Source: Antedon mediterranea (lineage: Eukaryota > Echinodermata > Crinoidea > Comatulida > Antedonidae). Taken from it: a DNA stretch of 64,000 nucleotides. Below the pieces are notes generated by a model. The model made no database searches. It was not told where the DNA came from and saw nothing but the letters and a program-made list of their open reading frames with translations. The stretch is taken from NCBI RefSeq assembly GCF_964355755.1, contig NC_092676.1:20814288-20878287 (forward strand), in the 5' to 3' direction. Below, in pieces: positions 10,360 through 22,200 of the stretch. Position 1 is the first letter of the stretch. The number at the start of each line of letters is the position of its first letter. The position numbers were made by a program, and so were the translations under genes.

Positions 10360-13299
10360 TCAAGCAATTCTACATCTATCTGAAACTAAACGAATGGTTC
10401 GATTTTTATTTAATGATGTTAAAAGTTCGTATTCGGCTGGCATGTGGTGATTAGTGGTATAATTCAGTGTCCTGTTGTCGTAGTAATGATGTTTTAACGG
10501 TTGGCCACTCGGTGATTTATAAAATGGATAAAAACCATATAACGAAACATATCGACACATTGACCCAGCTGCTGTATACATGATTAACCCAAGCGATGGG
10601 TTTCTTATTTTCCAAAATCTGAAAAAAAAAAAAAAACTCATTTGTTGTAGGCTATGAAGAAAATTATATTTATGCATGCATAATTTAATGTGCTGATGTC
10701 AATTTACTCCTGTAATCTTTAATTATGTTCATTTTCAGTATGCATTATCATTATTTTACTGGTTGAACATTCTTGTAAGAAACGTTAAATCCCCAGCTCA
10801 AATCCACTGTCTTACAAAAACGGAAGTTACTGAAAGAATAGTAAGATTAAGATGATACTTACTTTGTAACTAGTGGTAGTATACCTCGGTACGAATATAC
10901 AATTCTAACTGTTAAATTATTCTGTTTGATACCTGCTACAAGATTATGTGCGTAACTTATATTCTTTTCTACGTTCAATTTAGAAATCCATATATACGTA
11001 TCATGTAGCTCTTTAAACGTCTCGTATAAAGTTCTGTAGCAACTATTTGAAGTGTTTGTTAGACATAAACCGCTTTCGATACTGGCGGCCTCATTGAGCA
11101 CCATCATATCTATTTTACTACCAACGTCTTGTTCAAAACCAATAGTTTGTGCAAGATTTCCTCTAAAAACAAAGTCGTGTTCATCTATTTCACGTCCACA
11201 ACTGCTGTTTAGTAGAATACCAGCACTGCCTACAACTGCACAGGTTCCTTGCATAGGAATACTGTCGATACCTTCTGGTAATTTTGTCCTTCGTTTTTTC
11301 TGTTTGAAGCCATCTTTGTAAATTAGTGTTAATAGAGACGGTTTGAATCCAGCCTTCTGAAGTCGTTTTCTGTAATAGAAATAAAAACATATACATTCTG
11401 GGCTTATAATTGAATTAAAAAAAACTCTAGACAGGCATGTTCAAATTCAGTTGCATACTTTTCGTTCTCTTTGTTAGAAGCAAACCATTTTTATTTAATT
11501 CGAACTGTCAATTTTACATGTAAAATCAGTATAAAAAAAGTATAATATAGTACTTCAATAAAAACACTTCAATATTATTAGTATGAGACTTTGGTCTTTT
11601 TGTTTTTCAAATCACCCTAAAATCAGACTTTGAATCGGCCATTTTTCACTTTTAATAAAGTTATTCACTTCCTTAAAAAAAAAACGAACAAAATAATGCA
11701 TTAATTTATTACAATTTACATTACATGTACTGATAATCAATTTGAATATTTTTAATTTTGTTATTTATAGTTATACCTTTTTGTTCTGTGTCAAATTACA
11801 ATAATAATCTAGTTTGTGTAATTAATATTCAAATAGATTTATCAAATGAATCCGTATCTTGTAAAAAAGCCACAAAGAGCATTATAATATTACACGGTAT
11901 ACAACAAAAGAAGGCTGCAATATAAGCGCGTAGGAAAAATGGAAACATCTTTATAGTCAAGTTCTATTTGTAGGAAGGTATAATGCCACCGTGTATTATG
12001 AACAGTGATATGATTAACATATCCAGTAAAAACGAAAACAAAGACTTACCTCATATCTAATGCTTTACTTTCTTTAATATGATTAATCAATACTTTCCTA
12101 CAAAAAAAATATCAAATTGGTCAATGGATTTTTAGTTGAATTTAACCATTTATTTTGTCATTTTACAAGTGAAAACATTATTTTTTTCGTATTTTTTCTA
12201 TGGAAGTGATTAACTTTATTAAAAATACAAAATGACATTCAAAGTCTGATTTAATTAATCTTCATTTTTCATGTTTTTGGGGACAATACATCTTTAATGT
12301 TGATATTTCCTGTTTTATTGCACAACGCATTTAGAGCTTGCTTTGGTCGCTCATATAAACTTAACTTATTGTTATTATTATAACTACAGTTTACACATTA
12401 TATAATATGCTACCTTAATGTTGATATTTCCAGATTCACGTTGGTGTTTAACAAGCACCTGAAGGTGCCATGTTGTTTCCTAAAATACAAAAATGAAAAA
12501 AAAAATAAATAAAAAATTGAAATTCAAAGAAAAAATAGTCAAAGTGTCGGTCAGAGAATGGATATTTGGTTTAATTTAGTTGTAATTATTTAGTTTGTCT
12601 TTTTATAAAGAAAATCATGATATTGCCTACGAAAGTGAATAAGAATAGTATATTCAAAGTCCGTGTTGAACAACCGTGTTGTGAGAATTATTATGCACAT
12701 TTCGTTTAGAATTTGTTTACGAGGTTGGAAATGGTAGTGTATTAAAAGATAACATTAAAAATGCATTGAAAGAATTATTAATGTCATCCGGAAATATTTA
12801 ATAGAATTTATTTCTAAATTTATTTAATTTTGTGTATAACAAAATTTATATTAAATAATATTTCATATAATTGTTCTATAACTCGGGTCACTGGTTAATC
12901 GGAAAATGTACTGTTTTAAGTTCTAAGCCACCAAGCCGTTTTATTATTATCATAAACTAAACAATTATACATGAGGTTATATACATTGACAAAGTTGATT
13001 TAAACCATCTAATAACACTATTTTGAAATACAGTATGTTAACAGTACAAGTGAAGCTTTAAATATATAATAAACTTTAGCAAAAGATACTTTTGATATAA
13101 GATAATGATGTTGATTATTATTAAAATACTAATATTAATCAACAATCCATTTCAACATAATAAACACAACAACTTACGGACTGTTATCGCTTGAAATGAC
13201 TGTCCGATGCTTTGCTATGATTTGAAAAATATGGACGGTAACCGCACCCAGTAAAAACCAAGTAAATCTTCGCATTAACATTGACTGTGTTCTTGCCAT
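10360..13299 (-). CDS. ST8SIA-like: ST8-A: ST8Sia-like alpha-2,8-sialyltransferase, complete five-exon gene
   Basis: Predicted to transfer sialic acid from CMP-sialic acid onto sialylated glycans in the Golgi (family knowledge, GT29). Exons: 13178-13299, 12414-12479, 12050-12097, 10863-11369 and 10360-10618, all with GT-AG junctions and consistent phases, giving 333 aa. Residues about 11-28 ([18 protein letters not shown]) form a signal anchor. Exon 4 holds motif L ([20 protein letters not shown]). Exon 5 holds motif S ([20 protein letters not shown], then YGF), motif III (HYYD) and motif VS (HHMPAE, H-x4-E, with the catalytic His of the family). Four cysteines line up with the two ST8Sia disulfides: GTC, SSCG, SMC and the C-terminal DRC. 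Motif L has VGS where the family usually has VGN. No stop or frameshift is seen. Acceptor specificity cannot be told from sequence. Confidence 0.87.
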
Positions 13300-16200
13300 T
13301 GTAACTTCCTGCAAGGTGATAACGAAGTAAAAATAATCCTCTAAAGGTGATGACAACCTTTTGAAAAATAGATTTTAGCAGTAATAATATTTTACGGCAG
13401 TGCAAAATTAAGCGAAATCGCGGAGGAAATAAATCCTTAACATAGACCTTAACCGACAGCCTGTTGTGTGTTCACTAAACCGTGAAAATGCGTTTCTGGT
13501 AGAAACTACATTACCAATTGCATTATGGAACAATTTACCGTATATCGTATGTTATGTATGCATTTTATTTGTTCAAACAACATAGTAGAATACAGTTAGA
13601 AACAGGAAACAACAAAATAATGTTCAAAATAATTAAATGCGTAATAAAGCTTGGTTCTCAGTAGAGACGCAATGCGAAGACGCAGATTCTACGCAGGTTT
13701 TGCACAGAGAGCAAATAAATGGTACATTATACATTCTATAATCTAATAACCACCAGAAGAAAATTTCTCTCCACACACTGATCTTCCACGAAAAGCAGAA
13801 AACTGAAATAGATTACAATATTTATGTAACATCTGAATTATAGGCCTATATGTAACCTATATAAACACATTAGGCATAGAAAGTTATTTCTAAACCGCCT
13901 GGTGATATACTGAAATTTAAGTAATTAATTTAAAACGATAAGATGAGGAGAATGAAAAAAAGTCGCCTCAACAACCGACATATAAAATGCCCTTCAATTC
14001 AGTTATGCTTTTCTGTTTTTTCTACAATCCAGATGCAACTTTTAAATATTTATTTTATCTTACCTTACTGTTGTTTAAATTAGAATGTTCCCTTCGATTG
14101 TTGCATGTTTGAAGTTTAATGAGTGAGGCAAACCAAAATTGATCGATCTGAGCCCATTGATGGTATCAAATTCTTGGAAAGAAGACTTCGATTTGGTTGT
14201 TCTCATGGTCCGTTCATACACTGATCGACAAAACTCAAAGAATAACAGTAAATGCTTTATTTTATATAGTTGCTTGACATTAATTATGCATGAGATGTTT
14301 TCGGATCGATCTGAGCCCATTGACAGTATAATATTCTCGGAAAAAAAATATCGATTTGGTTCCCTTGGTCCGTACACACACGGATCTTCGAGAAAACGCC
14401 ACAAACCCCCCAGTTTTTACTATACAGTAGGCCTACTATAACTTTATATAGTTTCATCATGACATGCAATATTTATAGAGTTATATAATACATGATATTA
14501 GTAGATCTTATTCCATTTTGTATCACAGATTTGATTCCTATGTTCCGTTAGTTTTATTTAAACTATGTATTTTCCGCCTTCTTATTGTTCCTGTTCTCCT
14601 TGAAGTAACATGAATGATCGATTCAAGACAAAAATAAACACTTAAGTGCGCTCAAATTCAAGTAGTCGCTAGACTGTGCCCTGTAATTATATCAGTAGGC
14701 CTAGCTCTTTTTTAAATGTTGTTGATATTTTATACATATGTAGGCTATCCAAAGAGTTATACAATGCATGGGATTGATCGATCTGAGCCTATTGTATATA
14801 ATCAGATTGTTAAAGGCGAGATTAATCCATTTGTTATTGTATTATTCGAAAGCTCCCACTGGTGGTACGAGGCCTAAAGTTGCATTTATCTTGAATCATA
14901 TAGTATACACCTAAGTTAATTACTGTACCAAAAACATATCCACTTAAAACATGGGTTTTCAGGTTATTCTGCTCTTTCTGATAAAGTATAGCTAGTTCGT
15001 GCTAGTTCCTATAATAGAGCAGTTTACTAGTTTTTGCTATTACTTTGCCATTAGCTTTTCAGTTAGGAGCAGTTACTACAGTGGTTTTCTTGTTGTTTCT
15101 GGTTACTAGAGGCTTCTTTAGTTTTTTCCTGCTTGCTATATATACACCATATTCGTGGCTATATTCTGCTATCTATTGGCTGCATAGATTTTGCTGTATT
15201 AAGCACTATAGTTTCTGTTTTAGTCACTTTTGCTATTTCGCCGCTTTTTAAGTATTGGATAGTAGCAGATAGCTTCTGCTATTTGACCCTCAGAATTGGG
15301 TATTACTTCATAGTTTCTGCTATTTCTTTCTTTATAAAATTTCTGCTGTTTGACCGTATAGCTATTATGGCTAGGCATATAAGTTACTACTGGCTTAACA
15401 ATATCACTTTACATTTAAGAGCTGGTTTTTGCTATTTGACCGTTAGAATTGGGTAATTACTGCATAGTTTCTGCTATTTTTTTCTTTAGGATTTCTAATT
15501 GTAACAGTTATTTGTCTTTTCAAGCTAAATCATAAATTTATGAAATAACTCCCAAATATGGGAGTGATATGATATCATCTTGTCAAATTTGTTTGTATCG
15601 CATAAAGTTTGACAGCGTACTACAATGTGGTTATTGCTATTGCTAAAAAGTTTAGAGGTAAAAAGTAGACATAATTATAGAACATAACAATTATTCTCTT
15701 AATATTGTTATTTCTCTAACAAAACACTTTTTTTCATGTTATGTATAGTTTTATTTGTTGTACAATGGTTTAATTGTTGTGTATATAAGGTTCTATTTTA
15801 ACTTTTTGTATTGTATGGACTGAGTGTACAATCCGTTTGGGCTTTGGCCTATTGTCACTCCTGGTTATTTTTTCGCGCCGCGGGTTTAGCTAGCCAGCTA
15901 AACCCCCCGAGGACATAATCAATAAGAAACTGTATCAACGCGAAAGCTATATATCTAAGGCAATTTTAATATTTTGTAAACTCGACTAATTGATAGGTCC
16001 AAGCTGCTGGACCCAAAAAACGTCTGGGAAAAGAGAGTCTATGAGGGCTCACTGTTGAACGATTTTGGATTCTCACCCTTTGATTGGTTGACGCGAATTA
16101 ACAGACTGCGGAAGAAATTTCTCACGTGTGCCGTTGTCTCTGAGGACTGCTGCATGCATGTCCTGTTGTGCGTCCTGGTGGTATGTCCAACGCACGTCGG

Positions 16201-16300
16201 GAAAATGATGTATTGAAATTCTTTGAATTAGGTTTTAATAAACATGTAATATCATATTTGATTGAATGTTACAATGTTGATATACAAAATATATTACTAA
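13300..16300. other. 5' flank of ST8-A, duplicated at 48620-53330
   Basis: Noncoding. Contains a headless SINE piece (13890-13985) and two tandem units of about 170 bp with 'gatcgatctgagcccattga' (14140, 14305), plus a partial third (14765). Further on are the 'tttctgctattt' array (15000-15490) and a segment with 'gattggttgacgcgaat' (16080). All recur beside ST8-D in the same order, apart from insertions. Confidence 0.7.
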
Positions 16301-17101
16301 CAAGGCCAACAGCCATTAAGTCGCGTGCTACAATGCATAGTGATACCGGACCGACAGACAGACCGACAGACCGACAGACAGACCGACAGACAGACAGACA
16401 GACCGACTGACCGACATAGTGAACTATACTGACCGAAATTACTGAACATGTTTAAAAATGTTGAAATGTTTAAAAACATTTATTTTTTTTTAATTTACAC
16501 GTGCGTAGCCTGTCACTTTCGACGTGCTCGTATAACGTAATTTCAAGTTGAAAAGTAAGTCAAGAAAACAGAAATCGGGCAAAAAGAGTGCGCAATAACA
16601 TTTAACGCGCAGAGCGCGCGCAAAAATATGCGCACTCATGGCAATTTTGTAAACGCTTAAAATTGCCTGAAATGTACTCTTATTTCATCGAAAATAAATT
16701 TTGAAAATGTTAAGCGCGCGTACGCATGCGTTACATGCGCTACGCACGTAATTGTATTGCCATATGATGATTTATGCCCTGAAATTTATGAGTACCAAAT
16801 TTTATTTAATTGTGATTCATGGTTGTGAAGATATGATTACAAACGTGATTTCGTTAAATCGTGCGTAGACCGCGTAATTTTGTATTGCGCACCGTGAAAA
16901 CATAACCACATTGATTCCTGGCCATAAGGAATATACTGTGAAAAAATGACCTAGCTAGATTAAACTGATATCAAGATAAGGTCAGAAAGCGATAAAACGC
17001 ATAGTGATACCGGACCGACAGACAGACAGACCGACAGACAGACCGACAGACAGACCGACCGACCGACATAGTGAACTATAGAGTCGCTTCCACGCGACTA
17101 A
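16301..17101 (+). mobile_element. Helentron-like non-autonomous element H1
   Basis: It begins CAAGGCCAACAGCC, has AAGTCGCGTGC about 16 nt inside, carries arrays of 'gaccgacagacc', and ends in the hairpin AGTCGCttCCACGCGACT then AA (terminal CTAA). The paralogous site at about 53325 reads straight across ('tattact' then 'aaaaaccg'), which fixes both ends: no target duplication, inserted between two A residues. The asymmetric inverted repeat, 3' hairpin, CTAA end and A-A target (T-T on the other strand) are the published marks of Helentrons. Confidence 0.75.
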
Positions 17102-17732
17102 AAACCGTAACTTTTAAAGTTCATACAATTGCCTACCGAGGGCGCAATTTATTTACTTCGTTCGTGGCTAAAAACGATTATTGTCGGCGATGTTTTGGAC
17201 CCTATATTTCGAAAAGTCAGATTTTCATAATCCATTCTTTATTTTAATATTGATAGACAATATTAACAGGCAATGTATGCTATTAACTTCTAATGTTGCA
17301 TTGTTATCCCTACATAGCTAGGTAGTAGGTCTATATACTATATATACTAGTAGTATGTGTGTGAGCCGGGTCTTTAGGGAGTTAATGCTCCTACCCGGGA
17401 ATATGTATATATACTGTAGTTTAGTTTATGATTATATTTTTTTCAGTAGGCCAGACTATATTTACACAAAAATGTTTACTACTGATTGTTAAACAAAAAT
17501 AATAAATCATTATATCTGAAGAAAGAACAATCAAGCGGCGTTTTTTTGTAAGAAATATTTCTTGTTTATTGTATTATATATGACGTGTATTATTATGTTA
17601 TATAGTAGTACGGTAACCTAACCCTTTTAACCTAACCTTATATGATACAGACTTGTGCATGTCATTGCTCTTTAATAATAATAATCAGGAGATATAATAC
17701 AATATGAATTTAAAAGTTGGAAGCAGGATGTG
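17102..17732. other. Shared flank preceding the minisatellite
   Basis: Matches 53330-53940. At 'gatacagac' the two copies part: block A goes straight to sequence matching about 54390 (intron 4 of ST8-E), so the exon 5 segment of ST8-E has no counterpart here. No gene seen. Confidence 0.65.
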
Positions 17733-18632
17733 CAGATAGTGAGCACACAATGAGCAAACATGGCCAGAAGAAAGGAATAAAGGAGAAATTGAGCACACAA
17801 TGAGCAAACATGGCCAGGAGAAAGGAATAATGGAGATATTGAGCACATAATGAGAAAGATGGCCAGGAGAAAGGAATAATGGAGATATTGAGCACATAAT
17901 GAGCAAACATGGCAAGGAGAAAGGAATAATGGAGAAATTGAGCACATAATGAGCAAACATGGCCAGGAGAAAGGAATAATGGAGATATTGAGCACATAAT
18001 GAGAAAGATGGCCAGGAGAAAGGAATAATGGAGATATTGAGCACATAATGAGCAACCATGGCCAGGAGAAAGGAATAATGGAGATATTGAGCCCATAATG
18101 AGAAAGATGGCCAGGAGAAAGGAATAATGGAGATATTGAGCACATAATGAGCAAACATGGCCAGGAGAAAGGAATAATGGAGAAATTGAGCACATAATGA
18201 GCAAACATGGCCAGGAGAAAGGAATAATGGAGAAATTGAGCACATAATGAGCAAACATGGCCAGGAGAAAGGAATAATGGAGATATTGAGCACATAATGA
18301 GCAAACATGGCCAGGAGAAAGGAATAATGGAGATATTGAGCACATAATGAGCAAACATGGCCAGGAGAAAGGAATAATGGAGATATTGAGCACATAATGA
18401 GCAAACATGGCAAGGAGAAAGGAATAATGGAGAAATTGAGCACATAATGAGCAAACATGGCCAGGAGAAAAGAATAATGGAGATATTGAGCCCATAATGA
18501 GCAAACATGGCCTGGAGAAAGGAATAAAGGATATATTGAGCACATAATGAGCAAACATGGCCAGGAGAAAGGAATAATGGAGAAATTGAGCACATAATGA
18601 GCAAACATGGCCAGGAGAAAGGAATAATAATA
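17733..18632. repeat. 50-bp minisatellite array, about 18 units
   Basis: Tandem units of 50 bp built from 'gagcacataatgagcaaaca' followed by 'tggccaggagaaaggaataa' and a short tail; a shorter variant has 'gagaaagatgg' in place of 'gagcaaacatgg'. All three minus-strand frames are open for about 310 codons because 50 is not divisible by three and the unit has no minus-strand stop. The paralogous site at about 54650-54715 has only about one unit, so the array expanded after duplication. Confidence 0.95.
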
Positions 18633-18639
18633 ATATCAA

Positions 18640-18860
18640 TTTCTAATCAACTTTCTATGCGTTTCATGTTATTTTGAGCAGGTAAAAAATTCCCACACGC
18701 GCGAATTTTTTTTTTTTTTTTTTGAAAACAATTTTTTTCGCGTGATTTATGTTTTTTCAGCCTTTTCTAGTAATTTTACCAACTTTTTGAACAATTTCGA
18801 CTTAAAATTACGTCATACGGGCACATCGAATTGGATAATTTACGTTCTTTTTTTATGAAA
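18640..18860 (-). mobile_element. Fragment of the Helentron-like family interior
   Basis: The stretch with 'ttcgcgtgatttatgttttt' and 'tcgacttaaaattacgtca' matches the interior of H5 (about 57595-57840). No termini are present. Confidence 0.55.
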
Positions 18861-18934
18861 AATTTAAACAGTCGTAGTTTCTAAACTAAACGGTAAAAGT
18901 TATTTTTATTATGTATTCTGAAAAGCCAGAAAAG

Positions 18935-18975
18935 TTAGCTAGCTTTCAGGCAACACTAGCCCTTCATCAGTGCAA
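18935..18975 (-). ncRNA. Second copy of the degenerate hammerhead-like hairpin
   Basis: Same layout as 3071-3112: CUGAUGA A GGGC-UAGUGUU-GCCU GAA AGCUAGCU A. The stem II change C to U keeps pairing (G-U), and stem III differs but remains self-complementary, which hints at conservation of the fold. Confidence 0.4.
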
Positions 18976-19204
18976 GTAAAGGAATTTGGATAACGTCATG
19001 GCATAAGAACTGGCAAGTGCTGCCTGGGTGGACATGAATAAAAGAAATACAACAAAAGGTAATATATAATTATATATTCTAATATATAATATTTAATTAC
19101 TGTAATTTAAAATAAAGTAATTTCATTTTTTAATATAGTTGTCCAACTAGCAATCCATCCAGTGGAAGTAATAGCAGTGGTAATGGTTCTAAACAGTAAG
19201 TAAA

Positions 19205-22200
19205 CACTAGTTTGCATTTTCCAAGATGGCTACCAAAATCCAAGATGGCCGCCAGAAAAAAGGAAATGCCATGTAAAAGGCTGTAAAACTCGTAAATCAA
19301 CAAATGGGGTGTAAATTTAAGGGTTTCTGGGGTCAATGAAACAGATGCTGGTTATGCCATATTGCTCAGACCACCTATTTCCAAGATGGCGGCCAAATTT
19401 CAAAATGGCCGCTAAAAAAGGGAAATGAACAAATGAGGTATTAATTCAGGGGTTTCTTGGGTCACCAAAACAGATGCTGGTCAAACTATTTTGCTCAGGT
19501 CACCCATTTCCAAAATGGCGGCCAAATTTCAAAATGGCTTCCAAAAAAACCCCCAAAATTTTGTGTAGGCATATGTGGGTTAAAAATCAGAAATTAACCA
19601 AAACAATGTATGAAAAAGGTTTACTTGGCTCGACTTGTTAATGGTTATTGGACTTATATAATAGCTACATTACAGTTTACAGTTAATTACAGTTGATTTA
19701 CCCTATTTGGATGAACATGTGCACCGGCAAAGAGATGTGCAAGGCAGATTTGCCTTGCTGCATTTGCAGACTGTACAGGCCTTTTTGCAGCCACATTTCA
19801 CAAAGTCTCTGCAAGCTTTAGATGCCTCTGGAATGGTAGACCAGACAGGTTCCCATGAGTTCCCAACTTTCACTCATGCATAGTCGGTTGGACACGGATT
19901 TGTTTGTTGAGATAACATGCATGTTGTCCAGATGCCAGCTTGGTATACGGCCCTCCTAGTGTGCTGGAGTAGTGCATTCTGAGTAGGTGGTATCTTGTCA
20001 ACAGCTTGCCGTTTCTGGCTGAACAGTTCCATCCGAGCACTGTTAACATTCATGGCGTTACTTGTTTTGTCATAAACTACGACAACTAGTCTCTCAGAAT
20101 GTAAGTGAAGATGCTCAAACGGATGTGCGGCAAGATGAAGAAAGGAGGCATCCGTATCTTCGTCATAAGCATTCCATGCCTGCCAAAACGATTTCTTCCC
20201 TTTACCTCTAAACGCTGAGGTAGTATCACATCCTGACAGGGAGTGGAACATTGGCAGGGAACGTGATTTACGTTCACCGAGATGTGCACAAATGGCGTTG
20301 ATACTGTAATGAGTGTAGTTCTTTCCAGTTCCAAATGCTATCCAGAGATCAAGATCAGCATTTATCTGAGAGAGGTCATGAAACACACCGATAAGAACAA
20401 CGACAACATCTGTATCCACAGTTTGCACCTGGATGGATTTTGCTCCATTTTCCAACGCGTGTTTCACGTGAACCACAATCCTAGTGTCTGCTTCCTCTTG
20501 ATTACAGCTGGACATTTTGAACTGCGTTCCAACATATGTAACATGCTCTCCAGCTGTGATATATACCGAACACTCAGGAGGGATGCTGCAATCCGCAACT
20601 TTTGATGAAAGGAATTCAAAAAGTTCTTTCTTGTTGATTGGATCACGGAGGAAGTCATTCCAGTTGCCCGGCAGCTTGGTATCACCTGATACTTGTCTAA
20701 GCACACCTTTGCCTCGTTTCTCTCTGGTTCCCTCCTTAAGGCTATCTGGTCGGTATTCGTCCCACACAACATCCACTCGCTTTGTGTCACGTAGCTGACG
20801 TTTCAGATGGGGTATAAACACGTTGTCAGCATATTCTTGGAATGTTGAGACATTTATTATAGGTAATGCATGTACTGTCACCGCACCATCCAGAACTTTG
20901 CAGTCATATAATACAGGTACCTCTGTGTGGTTTGATTCGATACATTGTAACAGATGACATTTGGTAACAGACAGATTAAGCTTTCCAAACTCAGACAGGG
21001 ATGGAGGATACAACTGTACTTCGTGTGCAAAGAATTCACTGATGTCACCATCTCTATTTTTTAAGGAAATGTATAACTGGCCGAAGAGTGCCACATTGTT
21101 CTCAAGCACCTTTACTTTCTTGCAATCCTTTGATTTGACTTTGAGCTTTGTTGAGAGCAAGGGTGGTGAATTCTTTGAGATTGTATCATATATGGAACGA
21201 CTACGATCCACGAGCACGGTCTTCACATGCTCTTGATACTTCTTTGTGCCTGTATCTTCTAGTGTACGGATTGTATCCACTACTGCCTCATTCGCGCAGT
21301 TACGACTATCAAGAGTTACTAACTCAGGGAAGTCATCCAGGAAGGGATTTCCCATCTTGCGTATTGTGTTAGATAGACTATCAACCTGTTGCCGGGAGGT
21401 TTTCTGTGCTGCAAGTCCCTGTTCATGGTGTTCAAAGTTAGCTGGGTTTTCCGGATCATTGTCATGAATATATTCATTCTCATACTGTCTCAGTCTGGCA
21501 AGCTCGGGTCCAGCAGTCATCCAGCGTCTGAAGGCAACTGGATTTTCTGTAAGTCCTACTACACCACCGAATGCTTTCACCACTTTATTCTCTTGCTCAT
21601 GCGCTTGGTCTATTGGAATCGCAGAGTATCTGTGTAACGACTTTGCGATTGTCCAGTGATTCCGAGTTTCAAATTCATATTTGATATCTTGTGGCAATGC
21701 CTTCATGTCTCTAATGTGTACAGGCAGCCACCGAGAATAGTTCACATGATCTAACGCAAAGAACAATGGCACGAGTGCCTCTAATACAGAAACATACAAT
21801 AGGAAGTCTCTCTCCCGATGGGCTCTAACAAATATGCGAATCAGAATCTCATAGTGTGCGATCATGTTCCAGAACTTGAACGTGGGGGATTTCTTAGATA
21901 ATTGTTCAAACTCTCATCAACATTAGATCTCTGGTTAAATGCTTCATTCAGTAGCCGCTGAAGAACAAGAACAGTGACTTGATGGGCATGTCGAGTTCTG
22001 GTAATGTGTGATACTTTCAGGAATGAATCGACTGTTCCAGATGAAGCAACGTCAGATTCAGTGAGAGCCGTTGTCCAAACTGACTCATCTAATAAATCGC
22101 CAACAGTGTTCCATAGCGCCTTCTCAATGTGCAGTCCGCCCATCATAACTACGTAGACTTTCTCACCATAGAGATCTGGCCATTTCCATTTTTAAATTTG

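Noticed and set aside
11052-11321. Conserved 89-codon plus-strand ORFs opposite exon 4 of each ST8Sia copy (also at 29853, 41863 and 55477)
   Set aside because: They are conserved only because the sialyltransferase exon on the minus strand is conserved.
13174-13356. Longer exon 1 start upstream of the chosen ATG in ST8-A and ST8-D
   Set aside because: The upstream codons differ or shift in ST8-0, B and E, whereas the ATG before the anchor is conserved in all.
16168-16479. ORFs with TDRQTDRQ or VGLSVCLSV repeats
   Set aside because: Translations of the gaccgacagacc array in the Helentron-like element; also at 35848-36183.
17733-18632. CRISPR-like array
   Set aside because: The units are contiguous near-identical repeats with no unique spacers, in an intron-bearing animal genome.
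17672-18639. Three overlapping open frames of about 310 codons on the minus strand
   Set aside because: They come from a 50-bp tandem repeat that lacks stops on this strand. Each frame gives the same cycling peptide, and the single-unit paralog at 54650 has no such ORF.
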